64,000 nt of DNA from Paenibacillus sp. FSL H8-0079 (GTDB taxonomy: Bacteria; Bacillota; Bacilli; Paenibacillales; Paenibacillaceae): contig NZ_CP150300.1 of the NCBI RefSeq assembly GCF_037991315.1, positions 3,286,001 to 3,350,000 on the forward strand, in the 5' to 3' direction. Below are positions 8,359 through 16,103 of the stretch, in pieces. The translations under genes and the position numbers were made by a program. The stretch's first letter is position 1. Each line of letters opens with the position of its first letter. The notes under the pieces are model-generated. The model was not told the origin of the DNA and searched no databases. It saw nothing but the letters and a program-made list of their open reading frames with translations.

Positions 8359-10038
8359 ATGTATAAGAGATGTCTGGACATAACAAGATGGACCTTCATT
8401 CTGTTCCTTGCTGTATCTATACCAGCAGGTCATACCGAAGGGAATTCCAAACAACAACATCCGCAGCCAGATGGGCAGCAGATTCAACTTCCCTCTACGA
8501 TCAAGAGGTATTCTCCACCCATAGAGGTCTCTTTTGTCAGGGAAACGGGAGATGACATTGAGCGAATGATTAGCCAGTTGCCTGGTGAGACGATGCTGGA
8601 TAATCGCTGGACTCGTTTGTACGAGAAGGAGCTAGGTATTCAAATTCACTATGACTGGATTGCGAACGGAGATGTGTACAGTCAGAAGCTGGGGGTATCC
8701 CTTGCTGCAGGACGTTTCCCGGATGTGGTCAAAGTGAATCCATATCAACTTAGACAACTTAGCAACGCTGGAATGATCGAAGATTTAACCGATGTGTACC
8801 AAGAGCATGCTTCTCCACTTACGAAGAGAATATTGGAAGCAGAGGGTAGGGGAGCTTTCGACGCGGCAACCATTGAAGGCAAACTTATGGCGATTCCCGA
8901 ATCATCTTCCTCCATTGAGACTGCGCAGTACCTGTGGATTAGAACCGATTGGTTGGAGCAACTGGGTCTGCGGAAGCCTGAAACGATGGAAGACGTGCTT
9001 CAAGTATCGAAAGCGTTTACATATAGAGATCCCGACGGGAACGGAGAGCAGGATACGTACGGACTGGCGCTAACGAATCACTTATGGGATCCCGTCATGG
9101 GAGCTGCAGGATTCATGTCCGGATATGGTGCCTTTCCTAATATATGGGTCAAAGATGCAGACGGCAACCTTACTTATGGAGGCATACAGCCTGAAGTTCG
9201 TGAGGCGCTGCAAGTACTGCAAACGATGTATTTTGACGGACAATTTGATCCGGATTTTGGTTACAAAAATGGCAGCAAGGCTTTTCGTTTGGTTCAGGAT
9301 GGGAGAATAGGGATGCTCTACGGGGAACAGTGGGCATCCTTTATGCTTCAGACTACACGGGCTACAGATACAGATGTAGAATGGCAGGCATATCCCATTG
9401 CTGCGAAGTCAGGCAGAGACCTGAAGGTACCCCTCCGTTCTAACACAGGGCAATATTTTGCTGTAAAAAAAGGGTTCTCTAACCCGGCAGTTGTCGTGAA
9501 GCTCATGAATCTGCATCTGGAAACGAATTGGGGGGATCAGGCAGAGTACGAAACCTATTACAATGATGATTCCCGAGCCGTGTGGATGCTCTCACCAGTT
9601 ACGCCTTTTCCCGGCAATAAAAATATAGATGCATACAAACAAATCCGTGATGCCAGAAGCACTGGAGACTTCTCTGTTCTCCAAAATGAGGCTCTCGCCA
9701 TTCACAAACGGATTGCAGCCTATGAATCGGAAGGTGTGGATAGCGGCTGGGGTTGGAAACAAACCTATGGACCTTCGGGCGCTTTTAGCATTGCAGATTC
9801 TTACGAGAAGAACGGCCAACTCCTCTATGATCAGTTCACGGGCGGTATTACGGACACGATGGTTGATCGACAAATTATTCTCCGGGATCTTCAGCTTGAA
9901 GCTTATATGAACATTATTGTGGGTAGGCCAATAGATGAGTTTGATCAATTTGTAGAGAACTGGCGCAAGTTGGGCGGAGATCAGATTACATCGGAAGTTA
10001 ACGCGTGGTATAAAACCAACAAGCCAAAGGAGCGCTAA
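8359..10038 (+). CDS. Extracellular solute-binding protein lacking the lipobox cysteine
   Basis: A 559-aa family-1 type solute-binding protein. The signal region (WTFILFLAVSIPAGHTEG) has the shape of a lipoprotein signal, but the position of the acylated Cys is His25 (codon CAT). The mature domain has the usual features: GVSLAAGRFPDVVKVNP, AIPESSS, WIRTDWLEQLG, DPDGNGEQDTYGLA. No permease is adjacent; the next genes encode a YesM-type kinase and YesN-type regulator. It may serve the kinase as a periplasm-side sugar sensor rather than a transporter subunit (inference). ATG 8359 has GGGGG 9 nt upstream; a TTG at 8329 is less likely. Confidence 0.88.
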   Translation: MYKRCLDITRWTFILFLAVSIPAGHTEGNSKQQHPQPDGQQIQLPSTIKRYSPPIEVSFVRETGDDIERMISQLPGETMLDNRWTRLYEKELGIQIHYDWIANGDVYSQKLGVSLAAGRFPDVVKVNPYQLRQLSNAGMIEDLTDVYQEHASPLTKRILEAEGRGAFDAATIEGKLMAIPESSSSIETAQYLWIRTDWLEQLGLRKPETMEDVLQVSKAFTYRDPDGNGEQDTYGLALTNHLWDPVMGAAGFMSGYGAFPNIWVKDADGNLTYGGIQPEVREALQVLQTMYFDGQFDPDFGYKNGSKAFRLVQDGRIGMLYGEQWASFMLQTTRATDTDVEWQAYPIAAKSGRDLKVPLRSNTGQYFAVKKGFSNPAVVVKLMNLHLETNWGDQAEYETYYNDDSRAVWMLSPVTPFPGNKNIDAYKQIRDARSTGDFSVLQNEALAIHKRIAAYESEGVDSGWGWKQTYGPSGAFSIADSYEKNGQLLYDQFTGGITDTMVDRQIILRDLQLEAYMNIIVGRPIDEFDQFVENWRKLGGDQITSEVNAWYKTNKPKER

Positions 10039-10101
10039 CGTTCTCACTCATTTCACTCATATAAGAAACTAATCCAGCCTTTGGCATTGGAGGTGGATGC
10101 A

Positions 10102-11859
10102 TTGATCAAGATCCCGGCTAAATCATGGTTTAACAGTATATTTGCGCGATTAATCATCACCTATCTGGTATTCGTGCTTCCCCTTATTCTTCTTGGCGTA
10201 TATCTGTATCATTGGAGTTATGACAATGCAAGCCAGGAAATATCTTTGTCAACGGAGAGACGATTGAACCAATATGTCGTGGAATTGAACAGGGAACTGG
10301 AATGGATGGAGCTACAGCAGTTTGATATCGTCGAGGATCGAAAACTGAATCGTCTGGCCATTCTCTGGGACATGATGGATCAGGTTGAACGACGTGATAC
10401 GTTGAATTATTTATCGGAACGGCTCGCTACTTTCAAAAACAGCACGGCTTACATCAAGAACGTTCATGTACATATCCCTACTGTCGACAAAAGTATATCC
10501 GCGACACAAGGCATCGATGATTTCGATAAGAGTTCATATCAATACTTCAGTTCAGGCATACAAGGAAAAGGTGCACGCTTCACTGTGAAAGAGGACACCC
10601 TGAACTTGAGTGCCGTCCGGTTGACAGGCAAGAGAGGAGAAGCGCCGCTTTTTGTCATTCAAGTGGAGCTGGATACCGAGCATTTTCAAAATGAACTCAC
10701 GCGGCTTAACTTGTACCCGGAGAGTTCAACTTTTCTGATTGAGGACCACACGGGACATGCCATCACAGATAAGCAACAAAGTAGTGTTATTCTGGCGAAT
10801 TACCGTGAGCATAGTGTAAAAGGTACACTTGATGGTTTTCGGATGAAGGTGGGGGACACCATGTATCATGTGAGTCAGTTGCATATGGACTCCCTGGGCC
10901 TGTCCGTAGCTACATATTTGCCTGAGGAAATTGTAACCAGACCACTTAGCAAGTTCTATCATTGGGCTTGGTTATTTGCCATTACATCATTTGTTGCAAT
11001 CACGGCCTATCTCTATTCAAGCTACAAGCTGATCCACATTCCATTGTTATTGTTGGTGAAAAGATTCAAAAAAATGGAGGGAGGCGTGCTTGATGTTCCC
11101 ATCGCTCACAATCGAAAGGACGAGTTTGGCTTCCTTTATACTCGTTTCAATCAGATGATTGAAAATCTTCAATCCCTGATCGACCGAGATTTCAAAAAAA
11201 CAATGATGATGCAACGGGCCGAGTTGAAACAGCTCCAATCCCAAATTAATCCTCATTTTCTGTACAATAGCTTCTTTATTCTAAATTCACTTGCAAGAAC
11301 AGGCGAAACAGAACGTATTGAGCAATTCACTAACATGCTTGGTGAGTATTTCAGGTTCATCACCCGGAATGAAACAGATCATGTCCAGTTGAAAGAGGAA
11401 GTGGAGCATTCACGAATCTATACGGATATTCAACAACTGCGATTTTCCAGACGAATCAAGGTCGATTTCGGGACACTGCCTGCCAAGATGGAACATATTC
11501 ACGTTCCCAGGCTCATCATTCAACCCATTATTGAGAACGCGTATGAACACAGTCTGGAAAAGAATACGGATTCCGGTCTTCTACTCATCCGGTTTAATCT
11601 TGAAGATTCGCATACCGAGATCACGGTGGAGGACAACGGGAATGAGCTAGATGAGGGACACATCCAATCACTTCAACAGCGCATGCACAAGGACGGAGGT
11701 ACGGAAGAAATGACTGGATTAATGAATATACACCGACGTCTGGTCCTGACGTATGGAGAAGGAAGTGGCCTTTTCCTGTCCAAAAGTGAACTTCAGGGAT
11801 TAAAAGTTACGATTCGAATTCAGTGGAAGGAAGGGGAAAGCGAATGTATCGACTGTTAA
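10102..11859 (+). CDS. Sensor histidine kinase, YesM type
   Basis: A 585-aa membrane kinase. TM1 lies near residues 14-34 and TM2 near residues 290-312, flanking a ~255-residue extracytoplasmic sensor. A HAMP linker follows (KRFKKMEGGVLDVPIAHNRKDEFG), then the His_kinase domain with phospho-acceptor His in QINPHFLYNSFF, and an HATPase domain with the N-box IIQPIIENAYEHSLEK. TTG 10102 is preferred since GGAGGTGG (10089-10096) is well placed for it. The downstream regulator gene overlaps its end (11844 versus 11859), so the two are translationally coupled. The upstream solute-binding protein probably belongs to the same signalling unit. Confidence 0.93.
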   Translation: MIKIPAKSWFNSIFARLIITYLVFVLPLILLGVYLYHWSYDNASQEISLSTERRLNQYVVELNRELEWMELQQFDIVEDRKLNRLAILWDMMDQVERRDTLNYLSERLATFKNSTAYIKNVHVHIPTVDKSISATQGIDDFDKSSYQYFSSGIQGKGARFTVKEDTLNLSAVRLTGKRGEAPLFVIQVELDTEHFQNELTRLNLYPESSTFLIEDHTGHAITDKQQSSVILANYREHSVKGTLDGFRMKVGDTMYHVSQLHMDSLGLSVATYLPEEIVTRPLSKFYHWAWLFAITSFVAITAYLYSSYKLIHIPLLLLVKRFKKMEGGVLDVPIAHNRKDEFGFLYTRFNQMIENLQSLIDRDFKKTMMMQRAELKQLQSQINPHFLYNSFFILNSLARTGETERIEQFTNMLGEYFRFITRNETDHVQLKEEVEHSRIYTDIQQLRFSRRIKVDFGTLPAKMEHIHVPRLIIQPIIENAYEHSLEKNTDSGLLLIRFNLEDSHTEITVEDNGNELDEGHIQSLQQRMHKDGGTEEMTGLMNIHRRLVLTYGEGSGLFLSKSELQGLKVTIRIQWKEGESECIDC

Positions 11860-13469
11860 TTGTAGATGACGAGGAGATCATTACGGACAGTCTCTATGAA
11901 ACGTTTGCCAGACATATGCCTGACCGACTTGACGTATGCAAGGCCTATTCCGCGACGGAAGCTTTGTCCTGGATGCGTAGATCAAGAATCGATATCGTTC
12001 TAACGGACATCCGCATGCCGGGGATGAGTGGTCTGGAACTGACCGAGCGGATTCAGAGCAGTTGGCCGAACTGTCGCGTCATTTTTCTGACAGGACATAG
12101 CGATTTTGATTATGCCTATCGAGCTTTTCAGATGTCCAATGTGCGTTATTTGCTCAAAACGGAAGGCTATGACAAGGTGCTGTCTGTTGTCGAAAATGTG
12201 ATGGAAGAGATCCGGCAGAGTCACAGTATGCTTGATTTATTAGAACGATCTCGTGAAGTCAACTCCCAGCTTGCAGTGATTCAGCAAGAGCAATATTTGC
12301 GGAAGCTACTTCAGGATTGCACCGCAATCACATCTTCTCCGCTTGTAATGCAAGATGAATTAACGAAACGAGACATTTGTTTGCAAGTGGACTCGCCAGT
12401 CTATCTCATACTGGGGCGGTTCAATAATCCGCCAGAAACAGGAATGGAGCTCACACAACTCCAGGAATCTGTGCGCATTATTGGCTCCTCGCTAATGCAT
12501 GAGTATACGGTGTACGCTAGTGTAACAGACCACTATGGGGATACGATCTGGCTGATTCAACCGAAGCAGGAGCAAGAGATGGCGAATGATAAGCTTGTGC
12601 GATTTCTGGAGGGCACATTGGAACTGGTACAGGAAGCTTGCATGGAATCCCTTGGCGTATCCGTTGCATTTTCACTAAGTGGGCGAAGCTGCAATTGGTC
12701 TGAATTAACCAAACAATATGAACGTCTGAGGTTGCTCCAGTGGATGAAAATTGGAGACGGTGTATCCATGGTACTCACGGATCGTCGCAATGATCTTCCG
12801 GCTGGTATACCCAAAGAATCCATGCGGATATCAAACCGGATCGAGATAATGTCAGGATATTTGGAAACGGGGCGAATCCAGCCATTTTACGATAGTTTTG
12901 AGGAGCTTGCAGGCGAACTTTTACAACAAGATATTACGATGGAACGTGCGATAGAGACTTACTACCATCTGGCATTATTATTGCATTCGACGATGAGTCG
13001 ATGGGGGCTCCATGATAAAATTCCGGATCAACGAAGTTTGCTTCATTTGGGGGAGTATACCTGTATGAATGATGCTGTACAATATCTCTACCTTGTTGCC
13101 GACGAACTAGTCCGATTCAAGAGATCGAATGAACAAGAACGCGCTAACGTTGTGATTCATGCTTTGTGCAGTTATGTGAAGGAGAACCTGGAGAAAGATC
13201 TCTCTCTGGTGAGACTGGCTGAACTTCATCATTTTAACCCGTCCTATCTGTCGAGATTCTTCAAGCAGGAAATGGGAATTAACGTGTCAGAGTTCATTGA
13301 TGACTGCAGAATACGGAGAGCCAAAGAGTTGCTTCAGAATACGAATCTCATGGTGCGTGAGGTTTCACTTCAAGTGGGGTACGAGGCGGCACATTCGTTT
13401 ACTCGACTTTTCAAGAAACTAACGGGAATGACCCCGCAGGAATACCGAGAATCTATTCTGGTACGTTAG
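11844..13469 (+). CDS. Response regulator with AraC output domain, YesN type
   Basis: A 541-aa regulator. The receiver (1-125) has the acidic pair in LLIVDDEE and phospho-acceptor Asp55 in LTDIRMPG; the conserved Lys is in YLLKTEG. A long linker domain is followed by an AraC double helix-turn-helix (about 440-541; LSLVRLAELHHFNPSYLSRF, then VSLQVGYEAAHSFTRLF and TPQEYRE). ATG 11844 has GGAAGGGGAAAG directly upstream and overlaps the kinase gene by 16 bp. Likely target: the upstream solute-binding protein gene or the nearby long operon; the sequence does not decide. Confidence 0.93.
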   Translation: MYRLLIVDDEEIITDSLYETFARHMPDRLDVCKAYSATEALSWMRRSRIDIVLTDIRMPGMSGLELTERIQSSWPNCRVIFLTGHSDFDYAYRAFQMSNVRYLLKTEGYDKVLSVVENVMEEIRQSHSMLDLLERSREVNSQLAVIQQEQYLRKLLQDCTAITSSPLVMQDELTKRDICLQVDSPVYLILGRFNNPPETGMELTQLQESVRIIGSSLMHEYTVYASVTDHYGDTIWLIQPKQEQEMANDKLVRFLEGTLELVQEACMESLGVSVAFSLSGRSCNWSELTKQYERLRLLQWMKIGDGVSMVLTDRRNDLPAGIPKESMRISNRIEIMSGYLETGRIQPFYDSFEELAGELLQQDITMERAIETYYHLALLLHSTMSRWGLHDKIPDQRSLLHLGEYTCMNDAVQYLYLVADELVRFKRSNEQERANVVIHALCSYVKENLEKDLSLVRLAELHHFNPSYLSRFFKQEMGINVSEFIDDCRIRRAKELLQNTNLMVREVSLQVGYEAAHSFTRLFKKLTGMTPQEYRESILVR

Positions 13470-13520
13470 ATATGGATCATTTGGAAACGATAAAAGCCAC
13501 AGACAATGTAAACAACGCAA

Positions 13521-13554
13521 AAACCGCAAGGATAATGAATCCTGCGGTTTTTTT
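13521..13554 (+). terminator. Terminator between convergent regulators (likely bidirectional)
   Basis: The stem AAACCGCA-GGAT/ATCCTGCGGTTT has one bulged A and a run of T on the plus strand; the minus-strand copy also ends in five T. It separates the convergent genes ending at 13469 and 13601. Confidence 0.85.
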
Positions 13555-13600
13555 GTGCTTCATATCCAATGGCTGAACATTCGGAGTCGGAGATCCAACC

Positions 13601-14368
13601 TTAAGCGGAGTGGATTTTTTGTCGTCTATAGGCGTTTGGACTTGATCCGGCATACATTTTGAACTTTTTATAAAACCAATCGATATCTTTATAGCCTACT
13701 TCTACAGCAATCTCATATATTCGCAGATTGGTGGATGACAGAAGCTGCTGGGCTTTTTCCATACGTTGCTCGAGCATGTAATCATTGAAAGTCATCTTTT
13801 CTTCCAGCTTGAACTTCTGTCCAAGGTACGCGCAGTTAAAATGAAGCATGTCAGAGATCTTCTTCAACGTGATTTCATCACCCAGATGCTCCCGAACATA
13901 GTCTTTGACAATACGAATTACATGACTTGAATGCATGGGCTTGCCGTTCAGTTGAACGGGTGTTTTGAAGAACGACGACGTTGTATGTGCAGGGTCTGTT
14001 TCAAGCTTGGATCTGAGCCCGTGCAGACTGTTGAGCAAAGTGGAGGGACTTACAGGATGCGGTAGATAGTCATTCACTTGATACGTTAGTGCTTTGCGTA
14101 CGAGTCTGAAGTGATCTCTTCCACCCGTCAAAAGAATGGGGATCTGGCTTATCTTCCGAATATCGTTGCACAGCCAGAGACCCGCGGTATCGAATCTCTC
14201 GGTATGGACCATAACAAGGGAATAATCTCGTTCAGACAATGCACTCATAGCCTCAGACGATGAGAACACACAATTTCCAACGGTGTATTGTGATTTACTA
14301 CGTTGCAGTAGCTGTTGCATCTCGCCGCACATACGTTGGCTGAAATCCACAAGTAAAATGTCATACAT
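13601..14368 (-). CDS. AraC family regulator with degenerate receiver domain
   Basis: A 255-aa protein with a YesN-like layout: a receiver-like domain (1-115) and an AraC helix-turn-helix domain (about 155-250; ITLKKISDMLHFNCAYLGQ, then IAVEVGYKDIDWFYKKF). The receiver is degenerate. The acidic pair is reduced to VDF, and the phospho-acceptor position reads VMVHTERFD, with His where Asp is expected. It should not be phosphorylated in the usual way and may bind a ligand or act constitutively. It is divergent from the 14643 operon and has no partner kinase. ATG 14368 fits the AAGGTGAGG site; a GTG five codons upstream is possible. Confidence 0.88.
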   Translation of the reverse strand: MYDILLVDFSQRMCGEMQQLLQRSKSQYTVGNCVFSSSEAMSALSERDYSLVMVHTERFDTAGLWLCNDIRKISQIPILLTGGRDHFRLVRKALTYQVNDYLPHPVSPSTLLNSLHGLRSKLETDPAHTTSSFFKTPVQLNGKPMHSSHVIRIVKDYVREHLGDEITLKKISDMLHFNCAYLGQKFKLEEKMTFNDYMLEQRMEKAQQLLSSTNLRIYEIAVEVGYKDIDWFYKKFKMYAGSSPNAYRRQKIHSA

Positions 14369-14446
14369 GAAGCAATACCTCACCTTCTCCTAAATTTCAA
14401 TCCAATGATCCAACTGAAATATGGCTTGATTTCATTATGCGAATAA

Positions 14447-14462
14447 AAGAAAGCGCATACAA
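14447..14462 (+). promoter_or_regulatory. Probable cre (CcpA) site, regulator side
   Basis: It matches the cre consensus at 15 of 16 positions (second base A instead of T). It lies 79 bp upstream of the minus-strand regulator and could govern that gene. Confidence 0.5.
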
Positions 14463-14541
14463 TGTGCATATTTTTGTAGACAGTGCATTTCTTTACCAAT
14501 TGAAACCGCTACTGTGCGTTACAGGTTGAAAATTACATCAA

Positions 14542-14610
14542 TCTATATTTCGTCAGGGTAAACACCTGCATATCGGCAGGTTGTTTGCGCTTTCATTTGA
14601 ACGATACACT
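14542..14610 (+). promoter_or_regulatory. Promoter of the long transporter operon: tandem dyads, cre, -35/-10
   Basis: A dyad copy ATCT-N10-AGGG (14541-14558) is followed by a perfect ACCT-N10-AGGT copy (14564-14581), 23 bp later. This abuts -35 TTGTTT (14581-14586); with an 18-bp spacer comes -10 TACACT (14605-14610). Positions 14581-14596 match the cre consensus at all 16 positions when read on the minus strand and overlap the -35. The same layout occurs at 30764 and 33574. Confidence 0.75.
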
Positions 14611-14642
14611 GTGATAGCAAACGACAATCAGGGGGGAAGACG

Positions 14643-15998
14643 ATGAGAAAACACAAGTTCATGCTACTGAGCCTGGTATTTGCGGTCTTGTTGGTGATTG
14701 CTGCATGCAGTTCTGCACCTACCGCTCAACCCGAGCCGGAAAAGACAACACCACAGGAGGAACAAAAACCCGCGGAAACCGAGCCAAAGAATGAAAACTC
14801 CACGCCAGAAATGGACTTTGACATGGGTGGCAGAACGATCAAGGTTGTTGCTTGGTGGGACATGGAAATACAGGGGAATAACCCGGACAACATTCAACGT
14901 CTTGAGAATCTCGAAGCGCTGAAGAAAAAACACAACTTTAATATTGAATATGCTTCCATCGATTTTGGCGAATATCAGGAAAAGGTTGTTGCTTCCCTGA
15001 TGGCTGGTGAACCGCTTGGCGATCTGGTGAGACTGGGCAAAAACTATGCCATTCCGGCATTGACCAAACAGGATCTGTTATGGCCGGTGGATGATTATAT
15101 TAAAAACGACAAGGTATTCAACCAGAAAACAACCAAAGAATACATGCAGTATGAAGGCAAAGGTTACGGCTTTACCGAGGACCAGTCCTCGTTTATCAAC
15201 GGAATTTTCTATAATCGCACACTCATGCAAGAGCTCGGCTTGAAGCCACTTCAAGAGTATGTGGATGCCGATGAATGGAACTGGGATACGTTCATCAGTG
15301 TTGCCAAGCAAGCGAACAAGGATCGAAACAATGATGGCAAGCTAGACACTTGGGGACTCGCTCAAACGGGCTTGCTGGAACCGATTCTGTATTCCAACGA
15401 GGCTTCTCTGACCAAAGAAGATAAGCAGAACCTGGAAGATCCAAAAACGAAAGAAGCGTTGAACTTCCTGTCCAAACTGGCTACCGAGAAGGTCGGCAGA
15501 GCTTCTGAGGGCGGCGATTGGACAGAGCCATCCACGTTCTTCCGTCAAGGCAACACCCTGATGTATTCAGGTGCCATGTACGAAGTCGAAGGTATTATGA
15601 CGGATATGCAGGACTACGATATTGGTTTTGTACCGTTTCCAAAAGGTCCAAGTGCAACAGCGTATCACTCCGGTGAGTCACGTTACCAAGCTATAACGAT
15701 TCCAAAAGCGGTAGAGAATCCAGAACAACTGATGTACATCTGGGAGAAAATTAATGAGATCGAGTCGATCTATGAGTATCCAGGACAATCCACACTGGAG
15801 ACACATCTGACCGATGAAGCAGATATCAACAACGCCAGAGAGGTTGCGGAAGGTATGTTGGTTCTCGACCATAACACATTCCCGTCCTTGCCGTTCTGGG
15901 ATTTTGATGGGGAACTCAAAGAAGGGGTATCCGTATCTACGCTGATCGAGAAATACAAGGCTCCTTTCCAGGCTGCGATTGATGAGGTTTACAAATAA
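14643..15998 (+). CDS. Extracellular solute-binding lipoprotein, family 1
   Basis: A 451-aa sugar-binding lipoprotein, first gene of a ~14.7-kb operon. The signal ends in lipobox VIAAC (Cys22), followed by a Pro/Glu/Lys-rich spacer (about 24-55). The mature domain shows family-1 features: EKVVASLMAGEPLGDLVRLG, FYNRTLMQELGL and DRNNDGKLDTWGLAQ. ATG 14643 follows the ribosome site AGGGGGGAAG. A large stem-loop after its stop may protect its mRNA, giving excess binding protein over permeases. The sugar is unknown; the GH5 enzyme at the operon end and the xylan setting suggest a plant-wall oligosaccharide. Confidence 0.92.
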   Translation: MRKHKFMLLSLVFAVLLVIAACSSAPTAQPEPEKTTPQEEQKPAETEPKNENSTPEMDFDMGGRTIKVVAWWDMEIQGNNPDNIQRLENLEALKKKHNFNIEYASIDFGEYQEKVVASLMAGEPLGDLVRLGKNYAIPALTKQDLLWPVDDYIKNDKVFNQKTTKEYMQYEGKGYGFTEDQSSFINGIFYNRTLMQELGLKPLQEYVDADEWNWDTFISVAKQANKDRNNDGKLDTWGLAQTGLLEPILYSNEASLTKEDKQNLEDPKTKEALNFLSKLATEKVGRASEGGDWTEPSTFFRQGNTLMYSGAMYEVEGIMTDMQDYDIGFVPFPKGPSATAYHSGESRYQAITIPKAVENPEQLMYIWEKINEIESIYEYPGQSTLETHLTDEADINNAREVAEGMLVLDHNTFPSLPFWDFDGELKEGVSVSTLIEKYKAPFQAAIDEVYK

Positions 15999-16012
15999 GT
16001 ATCACGTTACAC

Positions 16013-16046
16013 GGGCAGAACGCACCAATGAAGGTGCGGTCTGTCC
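16013..16046 (+). repeat. Intercistronic stem-loop after the solute-binding gene
   Basis: A 14-bp stem with one mismatch and one wobble (GGGCAGAACGCACC with GGTGCGGTCTGTCC) has a 6-nt loop and no T-run. It is better explained as an mRNA-stabilising or processing element than as a terminator, since the operon continues. Confidence 0.7.
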
Positions 16047-16103
16047 GGGTTAGTCAATCGTTCAGTTCTCTCAACGCTTACAGGAAAGGGGATACATTCA
16101 AAC

